A DNA stretch of 64,000 nt from CAYYVK01 sp964475145 (GCA_964475145.1 CAYYVK010000001.1:1-64000); one strand, 5' to 3'; shown: positions 34,369 through 43,622, numbered from the stretch's first letter. The notes: generated by a model not told the origin, from the sequence alone. Translations and numbers: made by a program.

Positions 34369-36168
34369 CTAGCTCTCACCCATTACTACTGCCAGAACTC
34401 GAACAGGTGATGTATAATAAAGGTTTATTACCTGGTACACACTTCTATAATCTGTTATGTTCTTTTTCTTCATCCACTCTAGAATCAAAGCCCTCCTTTG
34501 TAGCTCGTCTATCACGTCTTGCTCTGGTATACCAAACGTCTTTGAAATTTTCTTAAGAGTTAGACTCTTGCCTTGTACATCAAACTTGTCTGTGAAAGAA
34601 TTCCACTTTAGCACAGTATTTACAGTGGGTCTTTGAGTCTCAAAATCAAAACCTGTTACCTCTACCACTTCACTCACTCTTCTAACAAACTTTTCTTTAT
34701 ACCTAGCACGAATTAGGAAAACTATCAAATCTAAGCTTGCAACGAGTGGAGGAGGTAGGGCAATAGGTTGTGTTGTTAATCTGTCAAAAAGTTTATTCAT
34801 GTCTTCTGCATGTATTGTTGCAAGAGATGGGTGACCAGTAGAGATTTGTTGGAATAGGATGTAAGCTTCTTTACCCCTAACCTCCCCAACTACTATATAA
34901 TCTGGTCTTTGTCTTAGGCTTTCTCTCAGCAGGTCGAACAAGTCTACCTCTCCTCTTTCTCCCTTACTTATAGCAGTTCTTGCAACAGTAGGAACCCAGT
35001 GAGGATGTGGTAACCTTATTTCTGCAGTATCCTCTATAGAAACGATCTTCTTCTCTGGCCTGATAAAAAGAGAAAGAACGTTTAGCATAGAAGTTTTACC
35101 AGTTGCTGTACCACCAGAAATCAGAATACTTCTCCCATAATCTACTGCCAGCCATAAGAATGCTAAAGTCTTTGCATCGACTGTTCCATAGTTCATTAAA
35201 TGAATAGGCGTTAAAGGCTCTTCTGTGAATTTTCTGATAGTAAAATTGCTTCCTTTTCTTGCTATGTCTGTGGCTAAAGTTGCTTGTAAACGCGAGCCGT
35301 CAGGGAGAGTTCCATCAACCAAAGGTTCAGCAACTGAAATAGATTTACCGCTTAACTGAGCTAACCTTATTATAAAAGAGTCTAGTTCCTCAGCAGAAGG
35401 AAAAACTACATTAGTAACTATAGAGCCAAAAGCAGGATCTCTATGATAGACAAAAATTGGCACCCCTACTCCGTCGCAAGAAATGTCCTCTATATTCGGG
35501 TCTTGCATTAATGGTTCTATTCTTCCCAAACCAACAAAATCTCTGTTTATGTAGTAATCAAGTATTTCTCTTTCCTCTGGTGTAATTTCTACCTTAAAGT
35601 ATTTTAGCAATTCACTTATCTGTTGACGGATATACTCTCTTGCTTCAGCCACTCCTAATTTAGAGAAGTCTACCTCCAGCCTCTGTTCTAGGAGCTCTCT
35701 AAGCTTATTCATCAAACTTTTTATCTTATCACTCAAAGGCGGTTCAACTAACTGATAAACATATTTATTTGCCTTTTCGTCCCAGAAGATCCGAGCATAA
35801 GCAAAAATCTTTTCACCTTTTTTTGGATTTCTTGGAATTAAAGGATATATGGTGACTCCTTTTTTAATTTCTACAGCTTCTTTTTTTCCTATCCCAACTT
35901 TTTTAATTTCTGTTGGAATCTCTAATCCCTCTTCTACCTTTACTTCTTTTCGAATGGCTGGTTTTTCTACTTCCTTAGGAACTTCTACACCACCTATCAT
36001 TGGCCGAATCTTTAACGGTACTTCTATCACACCTCCAGTAGACTTTATAGCTAAAGAAACTCCCAGCGGGCCTATTCCTGCTCCTTCTGCTTCAGCACTC
36101 TTAGCTTCCGTTAGGACTTTCTTCGCACCCCTAATCATTTTTCTTGCTACTATTTTAGCTATCCTCAT
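34369..36168 (-). CDS. Type II/IV secretion-family pilus ATPase (FlaI/TadA-like)
   Basis: This 599-residue protein is the motor ATPase of the pilus. The C-terminal ATPase domain has Walker A SGGTATGKTSM, the Asp box EDTAEIRLPH, Walker B VGEVRGKEA and the His box STGHPSLATIHAEDM. An N-terminal domain (~120-270) includes ILDYYINRDFVGLGRIEPLM, typical of the family. The first ~110 residues are a low-complexity extension rich in EVKK/GVEVP. It lies between the platform and pilin genes. Confidence 0.93.
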   Translation of the reverse strand: MRIAKIVARKMIRGAKKVLTEAKSAEAEGAGIGPLGVSLAIKSTGGVIEVPLKIRPMIGGVEVPKEVEKPAIRKEVKVEEGLEIPTEIKKVGIGKKEAVEIKKGVTIYPLIPRNPKKGEKIFAYARIFWDEKANKYVYQLVEPPLSDKIKSLMNKLRELLEQRLEVDFSKLGVAEAREYIRQQISELLKYFKVEITPEEREILDYYINRDFVGLGRIEPLMQDPNIEDISCDGVGVPIFVYHRDPAFGSIVTNVVFPSAEELDSFIIRLAQLSGKSISVAEPLVDGTLPDGSRLQATLATDIARKGSNFTIRKFTEEPLTPIHLMNYGTVDAKTLAFLWLAVDYGRSILISGGTATGKTSMLNVLSLFIRPEKKIVSIEDTAEIRLPHPHWVPTVARTAISKGERGEVDLFDLLRESLRQRPDYIVVGEVRGKEAYILFQQISTGHPSLATIHAEDMNKLFDRLTTQPIALPPPLVASLDLIVFLIRARYKEKFVRRVSEVVEVTGFDFETQRPTVNTVLKWNSFTDKFDVQGKSLTLKKISKTFGIPEQDVIDELQRRALILEWMKKKNITDYRSVYQVINLYYTSPVRVLAVVMGES

Positions 36169-36590
36169 CAGCTTACCCCTAAAATATTTTTATCTTTTTC
36201 TAATGTTAAAGTTATAGGCTTAATCGAGTAAGAAAAGCCGTTGAAAAGAAGTGTATAGTTTAAATTGTGTAAGGATGACTTATCTGCGACTCCTCCTGGT
36301 TGAGTAATTACACTAGACTGATTGTTGCTAAAACTTATCTCTGTGTAATAACCTCCTGTCATGTTCTGGAGTTTGAAAGAAAGAGCAGCATAATCACATA
36401 TTTTACATTCAGCAAGAAGGTTTATAGCAATCGCTGAAACGTAGCTATTAACCAATTTTCTGTGACCAGAAGCAACGTCTTCTCTAAATAGGTCGGACTG
36501 AAGTTTAAAAAAGTATCCTAATGCTCCTAGTATGCTTATGCTTAAGACAAAGAAAATTACAAATTGTACTACGACTGTTTGAGCTTTCAT
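36168..36590 (-). CDS. Pilin-like protein
   Basis: This 140-residue protein starts MKAQTVVVQFVIFFVLSISILGALGYFF: a short leader then a long hydrophobic helix, like the other pilin-like members but without the usual glutamate at position +5. The secreted part has two nearby cysteines (CKIC) and Asn/Ser-rich strands. It overlaps both neighbours by one to four bases, so it is part of the operon. A flagellin-F or minor-pilin role is an inference. Confidence 0.65.
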   Translation of the reverse strand: MKAQTVVVQFVIFFVLSISILGALGYFFKLQSDLFREDVASGHRKLVNSYVSAIAINLLAECKICDYAALSFKLQNMTGGYYTEISFSNNQSSVITQPGGVADKSSLHNLNYTLLFNGFSYSIKPITLTLEKDKNILGVS

Positions 36591-37201
36591 CCTAAAAGAA
36601 TTTTTACTTTTGTTATAGTTAAACCTTCTGGAGTTGTGGTTATTTCACCCCTAGATATACCTATTGTTTTACCAGTAGAGGTTGTGGGACCTGTTACCTC
36701 TAACTCGATCTTCTGTCTTACATTAGGGTTGCTTGGGTCTACTAGCTCTCTAAACCATATTTTGTAAGTGATGTTGTAACCGTCTCCAAAAGGATCTGCA
36801 CGACCACAAGTAACGAAAGAGTTACTTCCTAGGTATGCTGAATCTGAAGGAGATACACAATTATCGCCAGCCAAGAGTGCAACCCAGTCTCCTGTTGCTG
36901 CTAGGTTAGTAGCTTTGCTAAAAAAAGTAAACTGAATACTGTTACTTGCAGTTTCAATTATCCATATGCCGTCTACGTCTAATTTAAACGTATCATACCC
37001 ACCCTTGTTAGCAACGGTTGTTATCTTTCTTTGTAAGGAGTTTGGATTGTTTGGGTCAAAATATCCAGCTACTCTTTCTGTTACAGACCTGCTCTGCATT
37101 TTTTGTATTAACGGCAAACCCCATGTATATGCCATCGCAACAAGTGTTATGGCTATTAGCACTACCAAAACAGCAGAAATGATCTCACTCACACCTTTCA
37201 T
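36587..37201 (-). CDS. Archaeal type IV pilin
   Basis: This 204-residue protein has the cleanest class III signal peptide of the locus: MKG then VSEIISAVLVVLIAITLVAMAYTWG, with the cleavage after Gly3 and the conserved Glu in the mature helix. The body is a beta-rich domain with one pair of cysteines. It is probably the major or a main minor pilin. A TATA-containing gap separates the locus from the coiled-coil gene by only a few bases, so they are likely cotranscribed. Confidence 0.85.
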   Translation of the reverse strand: MKGVSEIISAVLVVLIAITLVAMAYTWGLPLIQKMQSRSVTERVAGYFDPNNPNSLQRKITTVANKGGYDTFKLDVDGIWIIETASNSIQFTFFSKATNLAATGDWVALLAGDNCVSPSDSAYLGSNSFVTCGRADPFGDGYNITYKIWFRELVDPSNPNVRQKIELEVTGPTTSTGKTIGISRGEITTTPEGLTITKVKILLG

Positions 37202-37204
37202 ATT

Positions 37205-37672
37205 TTATAGTGTTGGTTTTGGTGGTAATAAAGGTTTTTTAATAGTAATTGGTGGTCTTCTTAGTCTCTTCTCCACTTCTTCCAAAGATGCTTGCATAGC
37301 CTGGTTCGCTTCTACCATCTTCTTTGTCATTTCTATTAGCTGGTCCAGCTTTTGAGCAATAGAAGGAGTGATTCCTTCCTTAGAAGCTACTTCCTCTTCT
37401 GCCGACGCTTTTATGAAATTTATTAGTTCTTCTAACCTTGAAGTCAGATCTTCTAACCTGGAAGGAAGCTTTGAAAGCTCTATTCTCAAGGCATCGTTGG
37501 CCTTTGCTAATTCGTCTACAATTTGTTGATTCATCCTGATTATATCTACAAGCTCTTTATAAAGCTCTTTCGAGTCAAAAGCTTTGGAAGCTTCTAACTG
37601 CTCTATTCTCTTTTCCAACCTTCTTAAAGGAGAAATAGGAATTATTTCTACTTCCTCTGTACATTCTGGCAT
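37205..37672 (-). CDS. Coiled-coil protein at head of pilus operon
   Basis: This 155-residue cytoplasmic protein is dominated by heptad-repeat helices (LEKRIEQLEASKAFDSKELY, LPSRLEDLTSRLEELINF and a third near the end) and a proline-rich tail PPITIKKPLLPPKP. It has no membrane segment. Its position as first gene, three bases before the pilin, suggests a motor- or platform-associated role comparable to FlaC/D/E-type proteins, but there is no recognisable shared domain. Confidence 0.6.
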   Translation of the reverse strand: MPECTEEVEIIPISPLRRLEKRIEQLEASKAFDSKELYKELVDIIRMNQQIVDELAKANDALRIELSKLPSRLEDLTSRLEELINFIKASAEEEVASKEGITPSIAQKLDQLIEMTKKMVEANQAMQASLEEVEKRLRRPPITIKKPLLPPKPTL

Positions 37673-37710
37673 ATTTATTATTTTAAAATTAAAGTTAATA
37701 AAAGTACCAG

Positions 37711-39357
37711 TTAGTATTCTTCCTCGCCACTAGGAGTAGGTGTTGATGGCTTTTCCTTGGAAAGCTTTCCAGCAGCTATAACATCATCTATTCTCAGAAT
37801 CATTTCAGCAGCTTCTGCAGCTGAAATTATTGCTTGCCTCTTCACTTTTAGAGGTTCTACCACGCCATACTCAAACGCATCTTCTATTCTTCCCTCAAAG
37901 ATGTTTATGCCATAAGTGCTTTTGCCTTGCTCGTGAGCTGCTCTAAGTTGTACAAGAATGTCTATTGGGTCTAGACCTGCATTCTCGGCTAAAGTCCTTG
38001 GAACTATTTCTAAAGCATCTGCAAAAGCTTTTATAGCCAATTGTTCTCTCCCTGAAAACTTTTCTGCAAACTCTTTTAATTGCTTAGAAACTTCAGCCTC
38101 AGGAGCCCCTGCACCTGGAAGTATCTTACCAACTTCTACTGCTGATGCTACAGCACCTATTGCATCTTCTATACTTCTATCAACTTCATCAACAACATGC
38201 TCCGTGCTTCCCCTTACTAGAATAGTCACTGCCTTAGGATCTTTGCAACCTGTTACAAAAGTTACTTCTTCTCCACCTATTTTCTTCTCTTCTACCAGCT
38301 TGGCATAACCTAAGTCTTCTTTTGTCAAATCTTCTAAGTTTGAAACTATTCTTCCACCTGTTGCTCTTGCTAAAGCCTCCATGTCAGACTGTTTCACTCT
38401 TCTGCAAGCAAGAATGCCTTTTTTAGCTAGGTAGTGCTGAGCAACGTCGTCTATACCTTTCTGACAGAATACCACGTTAGCGCCTGTTGCAGCAACCTTT
38501 TCCACCATTTCTTTTAGCATCTTCTGTTCTTGCTCTAAAAATGCTTGCATCTGTTCTGGAGATGTAATTCTTATTTGTGCGTCTGTCTCAGGCTCTTTTA
38601 CTTCAAGCGCAACATCCAATAAAGCTATCTTTGCATCTTTTATTGTTTTAGGCATTCCTGGATGCACTACCTCCTTATCTATAGCAATTCCCCTTATTAG
38701 CTCTGTTTCTTCAGAAGAAGCACCATGTTTCTTCAATCTTTTTATGTTGTCTGTATCTACGACAATTTTTCCATCTTTTTTCTCTGCTACACTTCTTACT
38801 GCTTCAACAACCAGAGAAGCTAACTTTGGAGATGCCTTTTCCACAGACTTTCCAGACATGGCAGTAATCGCTATCTTTTTCAAGTCTTCTGTATCTTCTA
38901 GTGTAACCGGCCTTGCAATTTTCTCTAGAATCTTTAAAGCCTCTTCTTTAGCAATCTTAAAACCTTTTGTTATGACAGTTGGATGAACTTCTTGATCTAA
39001 AAGTTGCTCAGCATTTTTCAAAAGCTCGCCTGCTAAAATAACGGAAGTAGTGGTACCGTCGCCTGTCTCCTCGTTCTGTGTCTTTGCTACTTCAACCATC
39101 ATCTTAGCAGCTGGGTGCTCTATCTCCATTTCTTCTAGAATAGTCACACCATCGTTGGTAATAACTATATCACCTATACTGTCTACAAGCATTTTGTCCA
39201 TTCCCTTAGGTCCTAGAGTAGTTTTCACAGCCTCAGCAACTGCCTTAGCAGCTGCTATGTTATTGCGTTGAGCATCCTTACCTGTAGTTCTTAACGTACC
39301 TTCTGGCAATATCAAAACCGGCTGTCCTCCTAATTGACCTATCATTGCCTGAGCCAT
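37711..39357 (-). CDS. thsA: Thermosome subunit (group II chaperonin)
   Basis: This 548-residue protein is the archaeal chaperonin. It has [35 protein letters not shown] at the N-terminus, the ATPase motif [15 protein letters not shown], and [16 protein letters not shown] and [14 protein letters not shown] in the C-terminal part. It folds cytosolic proteins in two stacked rings. The usual Gly/Met-rich tail is replaced by a short acidic tail ending GEEEY. A strong Shine-Dalgarno AGGAGGTG lies at 39363-39370. Confidence 0.97.
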   Translation of the reverse strand: MAQAMIGQLGGQPVLILPEGTLRTTGKDAQRNNIAAAKAVAEAVKTTLGPKGMDKMLVDSIGDIVITNDGVTILEEMEIEHPAAKMMVEVAKTQNEETGDGTTTSVILAGELLKNAEQLLDQEVHPTVITKGFKIAKEEALKILEKIARPVTLEDTEDLKKIAITAMSGKSVEKASPKLASLVVEAVRSVAEKKDGKIVVDTDNIKRLKKHGASSEETELIRGIAIDKEVVHPGMPKTIKDAKIALLDVALEVKEPETDAQIRITSPEQMQAFLEQEQKMLKEMVEKVAATGANVVFCQKGIDDVAQHYLAKKGILACRRVKQSDMEALARATGGRIVSNLEDLTKEDLGYAKLVEEKKIGGEEVTFVTGCKDPKAVTILVRGSTEHVVDEVDRSIEDAIGAVASAVEVGKILPGAGAPEAEVSKQLKEFAEKFSGREQLAIKAFADALEIVPRTLAENAGLDPIDILVQLRAAHEQGKSTYGINIFEGRIEDAFEYGVVEPLKVKRQAIISAAEAAEMILRIDDVIAAGKLSKEKPSTPTPSGEEEY

Positions 39358-39362
39358 CAGAA

Positions 39363-39370
39363 CACCTCCT
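39363..39370 (-). promoter_or_regulatory. Strong ribosome-binding site of thsA
   Basis: AGGAGGTG on the minus strand lies five bases before the thermosome ATG. A TATA-like AATTTAAATATA lies further upstream near 39400-39412, giving a leader of about 25 bases. Most genes in this window have weaker GGTGA-type sites, so high chaperonin expression is likely. Confidence 0.7.
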
Positions 39371-39695
39371 AAATCAGTATATTAGTATACGTACATTCAT
39401 ATATTTAAATTTTATTCTGGTAGGCCAAGTTTTTTACTTGTACTGCTTCCATTTGGCTTCTTATTCCATACAGAAAGGGTTGAACTATTTTTCTGCAGAT
39501 CTTCTCCTACCAATTGAAAGCAGTAGAAGAAATTATTGATAGATGTGATGGCACTTTAGCCTTTAATATTGAGAAATTAAGTACTCTTGAATGTTATCCA
39601 GAAATTAAGGAAAAATTCTAAAACTCGTGAAACAAAATAATTGCATTCACTTCCCCAAGCTTGAACCTCTAAAATTTCAGATTGTATTTACCTCT
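39371..39695. other. Intergenic region with possible gene remnant
   Basis: No intact gene lies between the thermosome promoter and the end of the HTH regulator gene. A 45-codon open stretch without ATG at 39484-39621 on the plus strand reads QLKAVEEIIDRCDGTLAFNI and ends at a TAA. It looks like protein-coding sequence, perhaps the tail of a lost gene, but I cannot name a family. Confidence 0.35.
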
Positions 39696-40598
39696 TTAGA
39701 GACATGAAGATTCTACAACCTTTCTCAAATCTTTTCTACTAGTTTCTTTCAATTCTTCTTTCGATATGATTGGCAAATTGTCTAAATACTTTTTTCTATA
39801 CTGTTGGATTACAAACAAAACCTTCGAGAGGGTCACCGCTGACATTTCTCTGAAATGTTGCAAACTTCTTAGAACTTTTTCCTCGTCTTCGTAAAGCGCT
39901 GTAATAAATACTTTTTCCTCTCTTCCAATAATATTAAAAATTGATCCACGCACCGGAGAATTCTCTATTTTCATACGCTTAAACTCTTTGACAACTTCAC
40001 TTTCGAAATCATCTTTTGGTTTGAGATACACCGGTTCTGATTGATCAAACCTAAAGTTAACTCGAAGTTTTGTGTTCAGCAATTCTTCCATCTTTTCTAC
40101 ATGCTCGAGTTTCGGGTTCACACGTTTGTGCTCTATTTCATACAATGCCTTTTTGGATATACCTATCCTTTTCGCCATATCCTCTAGCGTATACTTGTTC
40201 TCTAACCTCTTCCTCCTAAGCAACTCTGCGTCTATTTCTACTACATGCTTACCTTTGCTAGCCATAACTGCTGATGAGGTATTATCAATAATAGATTCTA
40301 GCGTTTGAGGCGTGACCACTGCCACAGAGAAACGGTTGTACACTGTATTGTCCTGGAGCTTAAATTTTGTACATCTATAAGCTACGATAAATGGGCAAGC
40401 TGAAAGAAAGTATGCCAAGTTCTTTAGGCTAAAAGCACTTTCCTGTGAAATGCAGTCCACGTTAAATAAAACCTTTAACAGGAGTAGATAATCTCTTCTA
40501 GCAGCAATGTCAAAACATCCACTAGTCACGAACACATCAAATTCTTTTCTCTTTAGCATCTCGGCTACTTGCTTTAGCAGTAGAAACTTATTAAACAT
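39696..40598 (-). CDS. XRE-type HTH regulator with nuclease-like N-domain
   Basis: This 300-residue protein matches the archaeal group of HTH regulators with an N-terminal domain of restriction-endonuclease-like strand pattern (FDVFVTSGCFDIAARRDYLLLLKVLFNVD, residues ~17-45). A Cro/C1-type HTH follows: RRKRLENKYTLEDMAKRIGISKKALYEIEHKRVNP. The C-terminal third may be a ligand or dimer domain. ATG 40598 is used; the frame is open further up but runs into the tRNA gene region. Target genes are unknown. Confidence 0.82.
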   Translation of the reverse strand: MFNKFLLLKQVAEMLKRKEFDVFVTSGCFDIAARRDYLLLLKVLFNVDCISQESAFSLKNLAYFLSACPFIVAYRCTKFKLQDNTVYNRFSVAVVTPQTLESIIDNTSSAVMASKGKHVVEIDAELLRRKRLENKYTLEDMAKRIGISKKALYEIEHKRVNPKLEHVEKMEELLNTKLRVNFRFDQSEPVYLKPKDDFESEVVKEFKRMKIENSPVRGSIFNIIGREEKVFITALYEDEEKVLRSLQHFREMSAVTLSKVLFVIQQYRKKYLDNLPIISKEELKETSRKDLRKVVESSCL

Positions 40599-40640
40599 TT
40601 CTCTCAATAAATTATTGAAAAGAAATATATTTATGATATT

Positions 40641-40737
40641 GGGCGAGTAGCTTAGCCTGGTGGAGCACAAGTGCTTAATCGCCTTATAAGGCAGCTAAGC
40701 TAGCGAGGGGTCGAGGGTTCAAATCCCTCCTCGCCCA
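40641..40737 (+). tRNA. Intron-containing tRNA (candidate Ile-UAU)
   Basis: The 7-bp acceptor GGGCGAG/CTCGCCC, discriminator A, D-arm GCTT...GAGC and T-arm GAGGG-TTCAAAT-CCCTC are perfect. The region between D-arm and T-arm is about 23 bases too long. The best anticodon arm is ATCGC-CTTATAA-GCGAG, anticodon TAT, which needs a 13-base intron at the canonical 37/38 site (40689-40701) and a second insertion of about 10 bases before position 27. One stem pair (27-43) is then A-G. The segments GCTTA (40673-40677) and TAAGC (40696-40700) can pair and may shape the splicing structure. Anticodon identity is uncertain. Confidence 0.75.
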
Positions 40738-40769
40738 CTTTTATAGATATTTAAAAGGAATTTTATCTT

Positions 40770-42416
40770 ATGGAGAAAAGATACGAGTTTTGGACTGACA
40801 AGCTTGCAAGAGAAATTGTAGAGAGAAAGAAGTTTCGCTTTATTGATGAGGAAATACCAACTTTCAAAAAATTCGTCGTAAAGACTGCTGCTTCAGTTTC
40901 TGGAGTGCTCCATATAGGCAGACTTAGCGATACGATCAGAAGTGAAGCTGTATATCTCTCTTTAAAAGATGCCGGGTTCGATGCAGAGTTTATATGGGTT
41001 GCGGATAATGTTGATCCTCTAAGAAAAATACCCAGAGGGATACCAGAAAGCTACAAAGAATTTTTAGGCGTACCTGTTACAGAAGTACCTGACCCTTTTG
41101 GTTGCCATAAATCTTACGAAGAGCACTTTAGGTCTGAGTATCTTGAAGTTGTCAACCAGTTCATTCGAAGCGATATGAAAATCTTTTCCATGAGAGAAGA
41201 ATACTTAAAAGGAAATTTCAGGAATGAGATAAAGACTATTCTGGAAAATTATGAAGCTATTGTAGAAATACAGAACAAGAACAGACCAAAAGATAGACCT
41301 TTACCAAAAGATTGGAGCCCATGGCAACCTATATGCAAGAACTGCGGTAAAATCATCACTCCTAGAGTAACAAAGATAGAAAACGGTAAAGTTTACTATG
41401 TTTGTAAAGATTATGCTTTTAAAACAACTGTAGCAAAGGGTTGTGGATATGAAGGTGAAGATAACCCCTTGCACGGGAATGGCAAGCTCATGTACAAAAG
41501 TGAGCTTGCTTCTCAGTGGTACCACTGGCAAGTTTGTTCTGAAGGTTTCGGGAAGGAATATATAGTGCCAGGAAGTGCCTTTTGGATAAATGCTGAAATA
41601 GTAGAAAGGGTTTTTAGATTTCCTATGCCTGTACCAATTTTCTACGAGCACCTAGTAGTAGATGGTAAAAAAATGTCAGCATCTGTCGGCAACGTTGTAT
41701 ATCCAGCTGACTGGATGAAAGTTGCAACACCTGAATTGCTTAGACTACTATTTTTAAAAGACCCCATGAGAGTAAGAGATTTTAGATGGAGTGATGTACC
41801 AAGGTTGATGGAAGAGTACAAAAGGTTAGAAGAAATTTACTACGGAAAAAGACCTGTAAAGAATGAAAGAGAAAAGGCAAACCTCACCAGACTTTTCGAG
41901 CTTGTGAGAGTCGAGCCTTTACCAAAAGAAAAGCCTTTCAGAATATCTTTTGACTTTGCATGCATGCTTGTACAAATTATACCAAAGGAAAAAAGGATAG
42001 AAAGAATTATAGAAATTTTAAGAAAAACGCAGGGTATAAAAGAGCTTTCTGAAGAAGAAAAGGTATTGCTTGAAAAAACGCTACAAAAGGCAGAAAACTG
42101 GGTAAACCTTTATGCACCTGAAAATATGAAGATAAAGGTTTTAGAATACATTCCTGAGGAAGTTAAGAATAAGCTATCAGAAGAGCAGAAGATTGCACTA
42201 AGGGAGCTTGGCGAATTTTTAAAAGAAGATAGGAAAGACGAAGAAATAAGAGAAGAGATAGTAAAAATATCGGAAAGAATAAAAATTCCATACTCTAAAA
42301 TCTTTGAAGCTGCCTATACTGTACTGATTGACAAGCCTTTCGGCCCAAGACTAGTCCCGTTTATCCAAAGCCTTGACAAAAGCTTTGTAGTAAAGAGGTT
42401 TGTTGAGTTAAGATGA
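40770..42416 (+). CDS. lysS: Lysyl-tRNA synthetase, class I
   Basis: This 548-residue enzyme is the archaeal class I LysRS. The Rossmann core has KTAASVSGVLHIGRLSD with HIGR (residues 48-51) as the HIGH motif and KMSASVGNV near residue 300 as the KMSKS motif. A zinc-ribbon insertion has CKNCGKI and later cysteines. A C-terminal helical anticodon-binding domain completes it. It charges tRNA-Lys and sits directly behind the intron-containing tRNA, without evident connection. Confidence 0.95.
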   Translation: MEKRYEFWTDKLAREIVERKKFRFIDEEIPTFKKFVVKTAASVSGVLHIGRLSDTIRSEAVYLSLKDAGFDAEFIWVADNVDPLRKIPRGIPESYKEFLGVPVTEVPDPFGCHKSYEEHFRSEYLEVVNQFIRSDMKIFSMREEYLKGNFRNEIKTILENYEAIVEIQNKNRPKDRPLPKDWSPWQPICKNCGKIITPRVTKIENGKVYYVCKDYAFKTTVAKGCGYEGEDNPLHGNGKLMYKSELASQWYHWQVCSEGFGKEYIVPGSAFWINAEIVERVFRFPMPVPIFYEHLVVDGKKMSASVGNVVYPADWMKVATPELLRLLFLKDPMRVRDFRWSDVPRLMEEYKRLEEIYYGKRPVKNEREKANLTRLFELVRVEPLPKEKPFRISFDFACMLVQIIPKEKRIERIIEILRKTQGIKELSEEEKVLLEKTLQKAENWVNLYAPENMKIKVLEYIPEEVKNKLSEEQKIALRELGEFLKEDRKDEEIREEIVKISERIKIPYSKIFEAAYTVLIDKPFGPRLVPFIQSLDKSFVVKRFVELR

Positions 42417-42437
42417 AATTAAAGTTAACTGATTAGT

Positions 42438-43478
42438 ATGGAGCTCGAATCAAAAATTTTTAAGAATGAAGAAATTTTGTTGCCAGAATACTTACCAGAA
42501 ATTCTCCCCCATAGAGAGAGTCAGATAAAACTCTTAGCAGAGAACCTTTTAGCAACTTTAAAAGGGAGGAAGCAAAATACATTCATCTTTGGCCCTCCAG
42601 GGATAGGAAAAACAGCAACAGTAAAGTACGTGTTTAGAGAGTTTGAAGATTATTCTGGTATAAAAACTGTATATACAAATTGTTGGGATCATAGAACTGC
42701 TACAGCTGTCCTTTCACACCTTGCACTTAGTTTAGGAATGTTTGTGCAAAGACATGGTTGGTCGAAAGATGAAATAATGTCAAGGCTTCTAGAAGGACTA
42801 AAAAAGTGGGGAAAAAGTGTTGTAGTTTGTCTAGACGAAGTAGATCAACTAATATTCAGGGATGCTTCCGTCTTGTACGACCTGCTTAGGATAGACCAGT
42901 ACGTGAAAAATCCTATTACTCTTATTTTCATTTCGAACAATCCTCACGTCTTTGCTAAAGTGGAACCGAGGATAAAAAGTAGCTTATCTGTAGAAGAAAT
43001 AGAATTCAAGCCTTACACACTCCAGGAAATGAAGGATATACTAGAAGAGAGAGCAAAAAATGCCTTTACTGCAGTCGAGAAAGGAGTTGTGCTGCTTGCG
43101 GCTAATCGTGCTGTTCAAATGGGAGGAGATGTTAGAATAGGTTTGGACTGCCTGCTAAGAGCTGGAAGGCTAGCAGAACGTGAAAATGCTGAGATGGTAA
43201 AAGTAGAACATGTAAAAAGGGTTCTTAAAGAAGTTGAACCTGTTAAACCGAAGATCCTTAGGGAAAAGATAAACGAACATGAAAAAGTGTTGCTAGAGAT
43301 ACTTGATAAGGAAAAAATTCTTAGTTCTGGAGACCTTTACAGGAAATATTGTGAAGTATCTTCAAACCCTGTAAGCGACAGAGCTTTTAGAGATCTAGTG
43401 AAACATTTACAAGAATTAAAGCTGATAAGAGTAAGGAAAGGAAAGTCAAGAAACCTAAGAATAATATCAAAAATATAA
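42438..43478 (+). CDS. cdc6: Orc1/Cdc6 replication initiator
   Basis: This 346-residue AAA+ protein is an archaeal Orc1/Cdc6. Walker A is FGPPGIGKTAT (residues 51-61), Walker B is VVVCLDEVDQL, sensor 1 falls in LIFISNNPHV, and sensor 2 in GGDVRIGLDCLLRAG. A winged-helix DNA-binding domain follows (~275-346, SSGDLYRKYCEVS... RAFRDLVKHLQELKLIRV). It binds origins and loads MCM. No cluster of origin repeats is obvious in the short flanks, so I do not call an origin here. Confidence 0.94.
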   Translation: MELESKIFKNEEILLPEYLPEILPHRESQIKLLAENLLATLKGRKQNTFIFGPPGIGKTATVKYVFREFEDYSGIKTVYTNCWDHRTATAVLSHLALSLGMFVQRHGWSKDEIMSRLLEGLKKWGKSVVVCLDEVDQLIFRDASVLYDLLRIDQYVKNPITLIFISNNPHVFAKVEPRIKSSLSVEEIEFKPYTLQEMKDILEERAKNAFTAVEKGVVLLAANRAVQMGGDVRIGLDCLLRAGRLAERENAEMVKVEHVKRVLKEVEPVKPKILREKINEHEKVLLEILDKEKILSSGDLYRKYCEVSSNPVSDRAFRDLVKHLQELKLIRVRKGKSRNLRIISKI

Positions 43479-43506
43479 ACTGATAAGTATTGAAATATTA
43501 TAGGAT

Positions 43507-43622
43507 AGCGGGGTGGAGCATAGCCTTGGAAATTCCAGGGCTCTCGAAGCCTGGAGTGCTCGTCGATGCTAAGCGAAAGGCTCATAACCCGAAGGTCGTT
43601 GGTTCAAATCCAACCCCCGCTA
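43507..43622 (+). tRNA. Initiator tRNA-Met(CAT) with ~40-nt intron
   Basis: Acceptor AGCGGGG pairs with CCCCGCT; the A1-U72 pair is characteristic of archaeal initiator tRNA. The T-arm GTTGG-TTCAAAT-CCAAC and the anticodon loop CTCATAA (CAT) are clear. The gene is 116 bases. A direct repeat GGCTC at 43539-43543 and 43579-43583 is exactly 40 bases apart; removing 40 bases gives a 76-base tRNA with the GGG/CCC anticodon-stem pairs typical of initiators. The intron contains its own hairpin (the AGCCTGG region). The splice point is ambiguous within the repeat, between about positions 29 and 35. Pairs 27-43 and 28-42 do not form. Confidence 0.8.

Noticed and set aside
40599..40670. Upstream extension of the HTH regulator frame into the tRNA gene
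   Set aside because: It would add 24 residues encoded by a tRNA; the ATG at 40598 gives the conserved N-terminus.
42417..42437. Short region before cdc6 considered as replication origin
   Set aside because: Only about 20 bases long, with no ORB-like repeats visible there or in the 3' flank.
43519..43575. GCAT-rich hairpins near the tRNA-Met region considered as a small RNA gene
   Set aside because: They fall inside the 116-base tRNA gene and are better explained as its intron.
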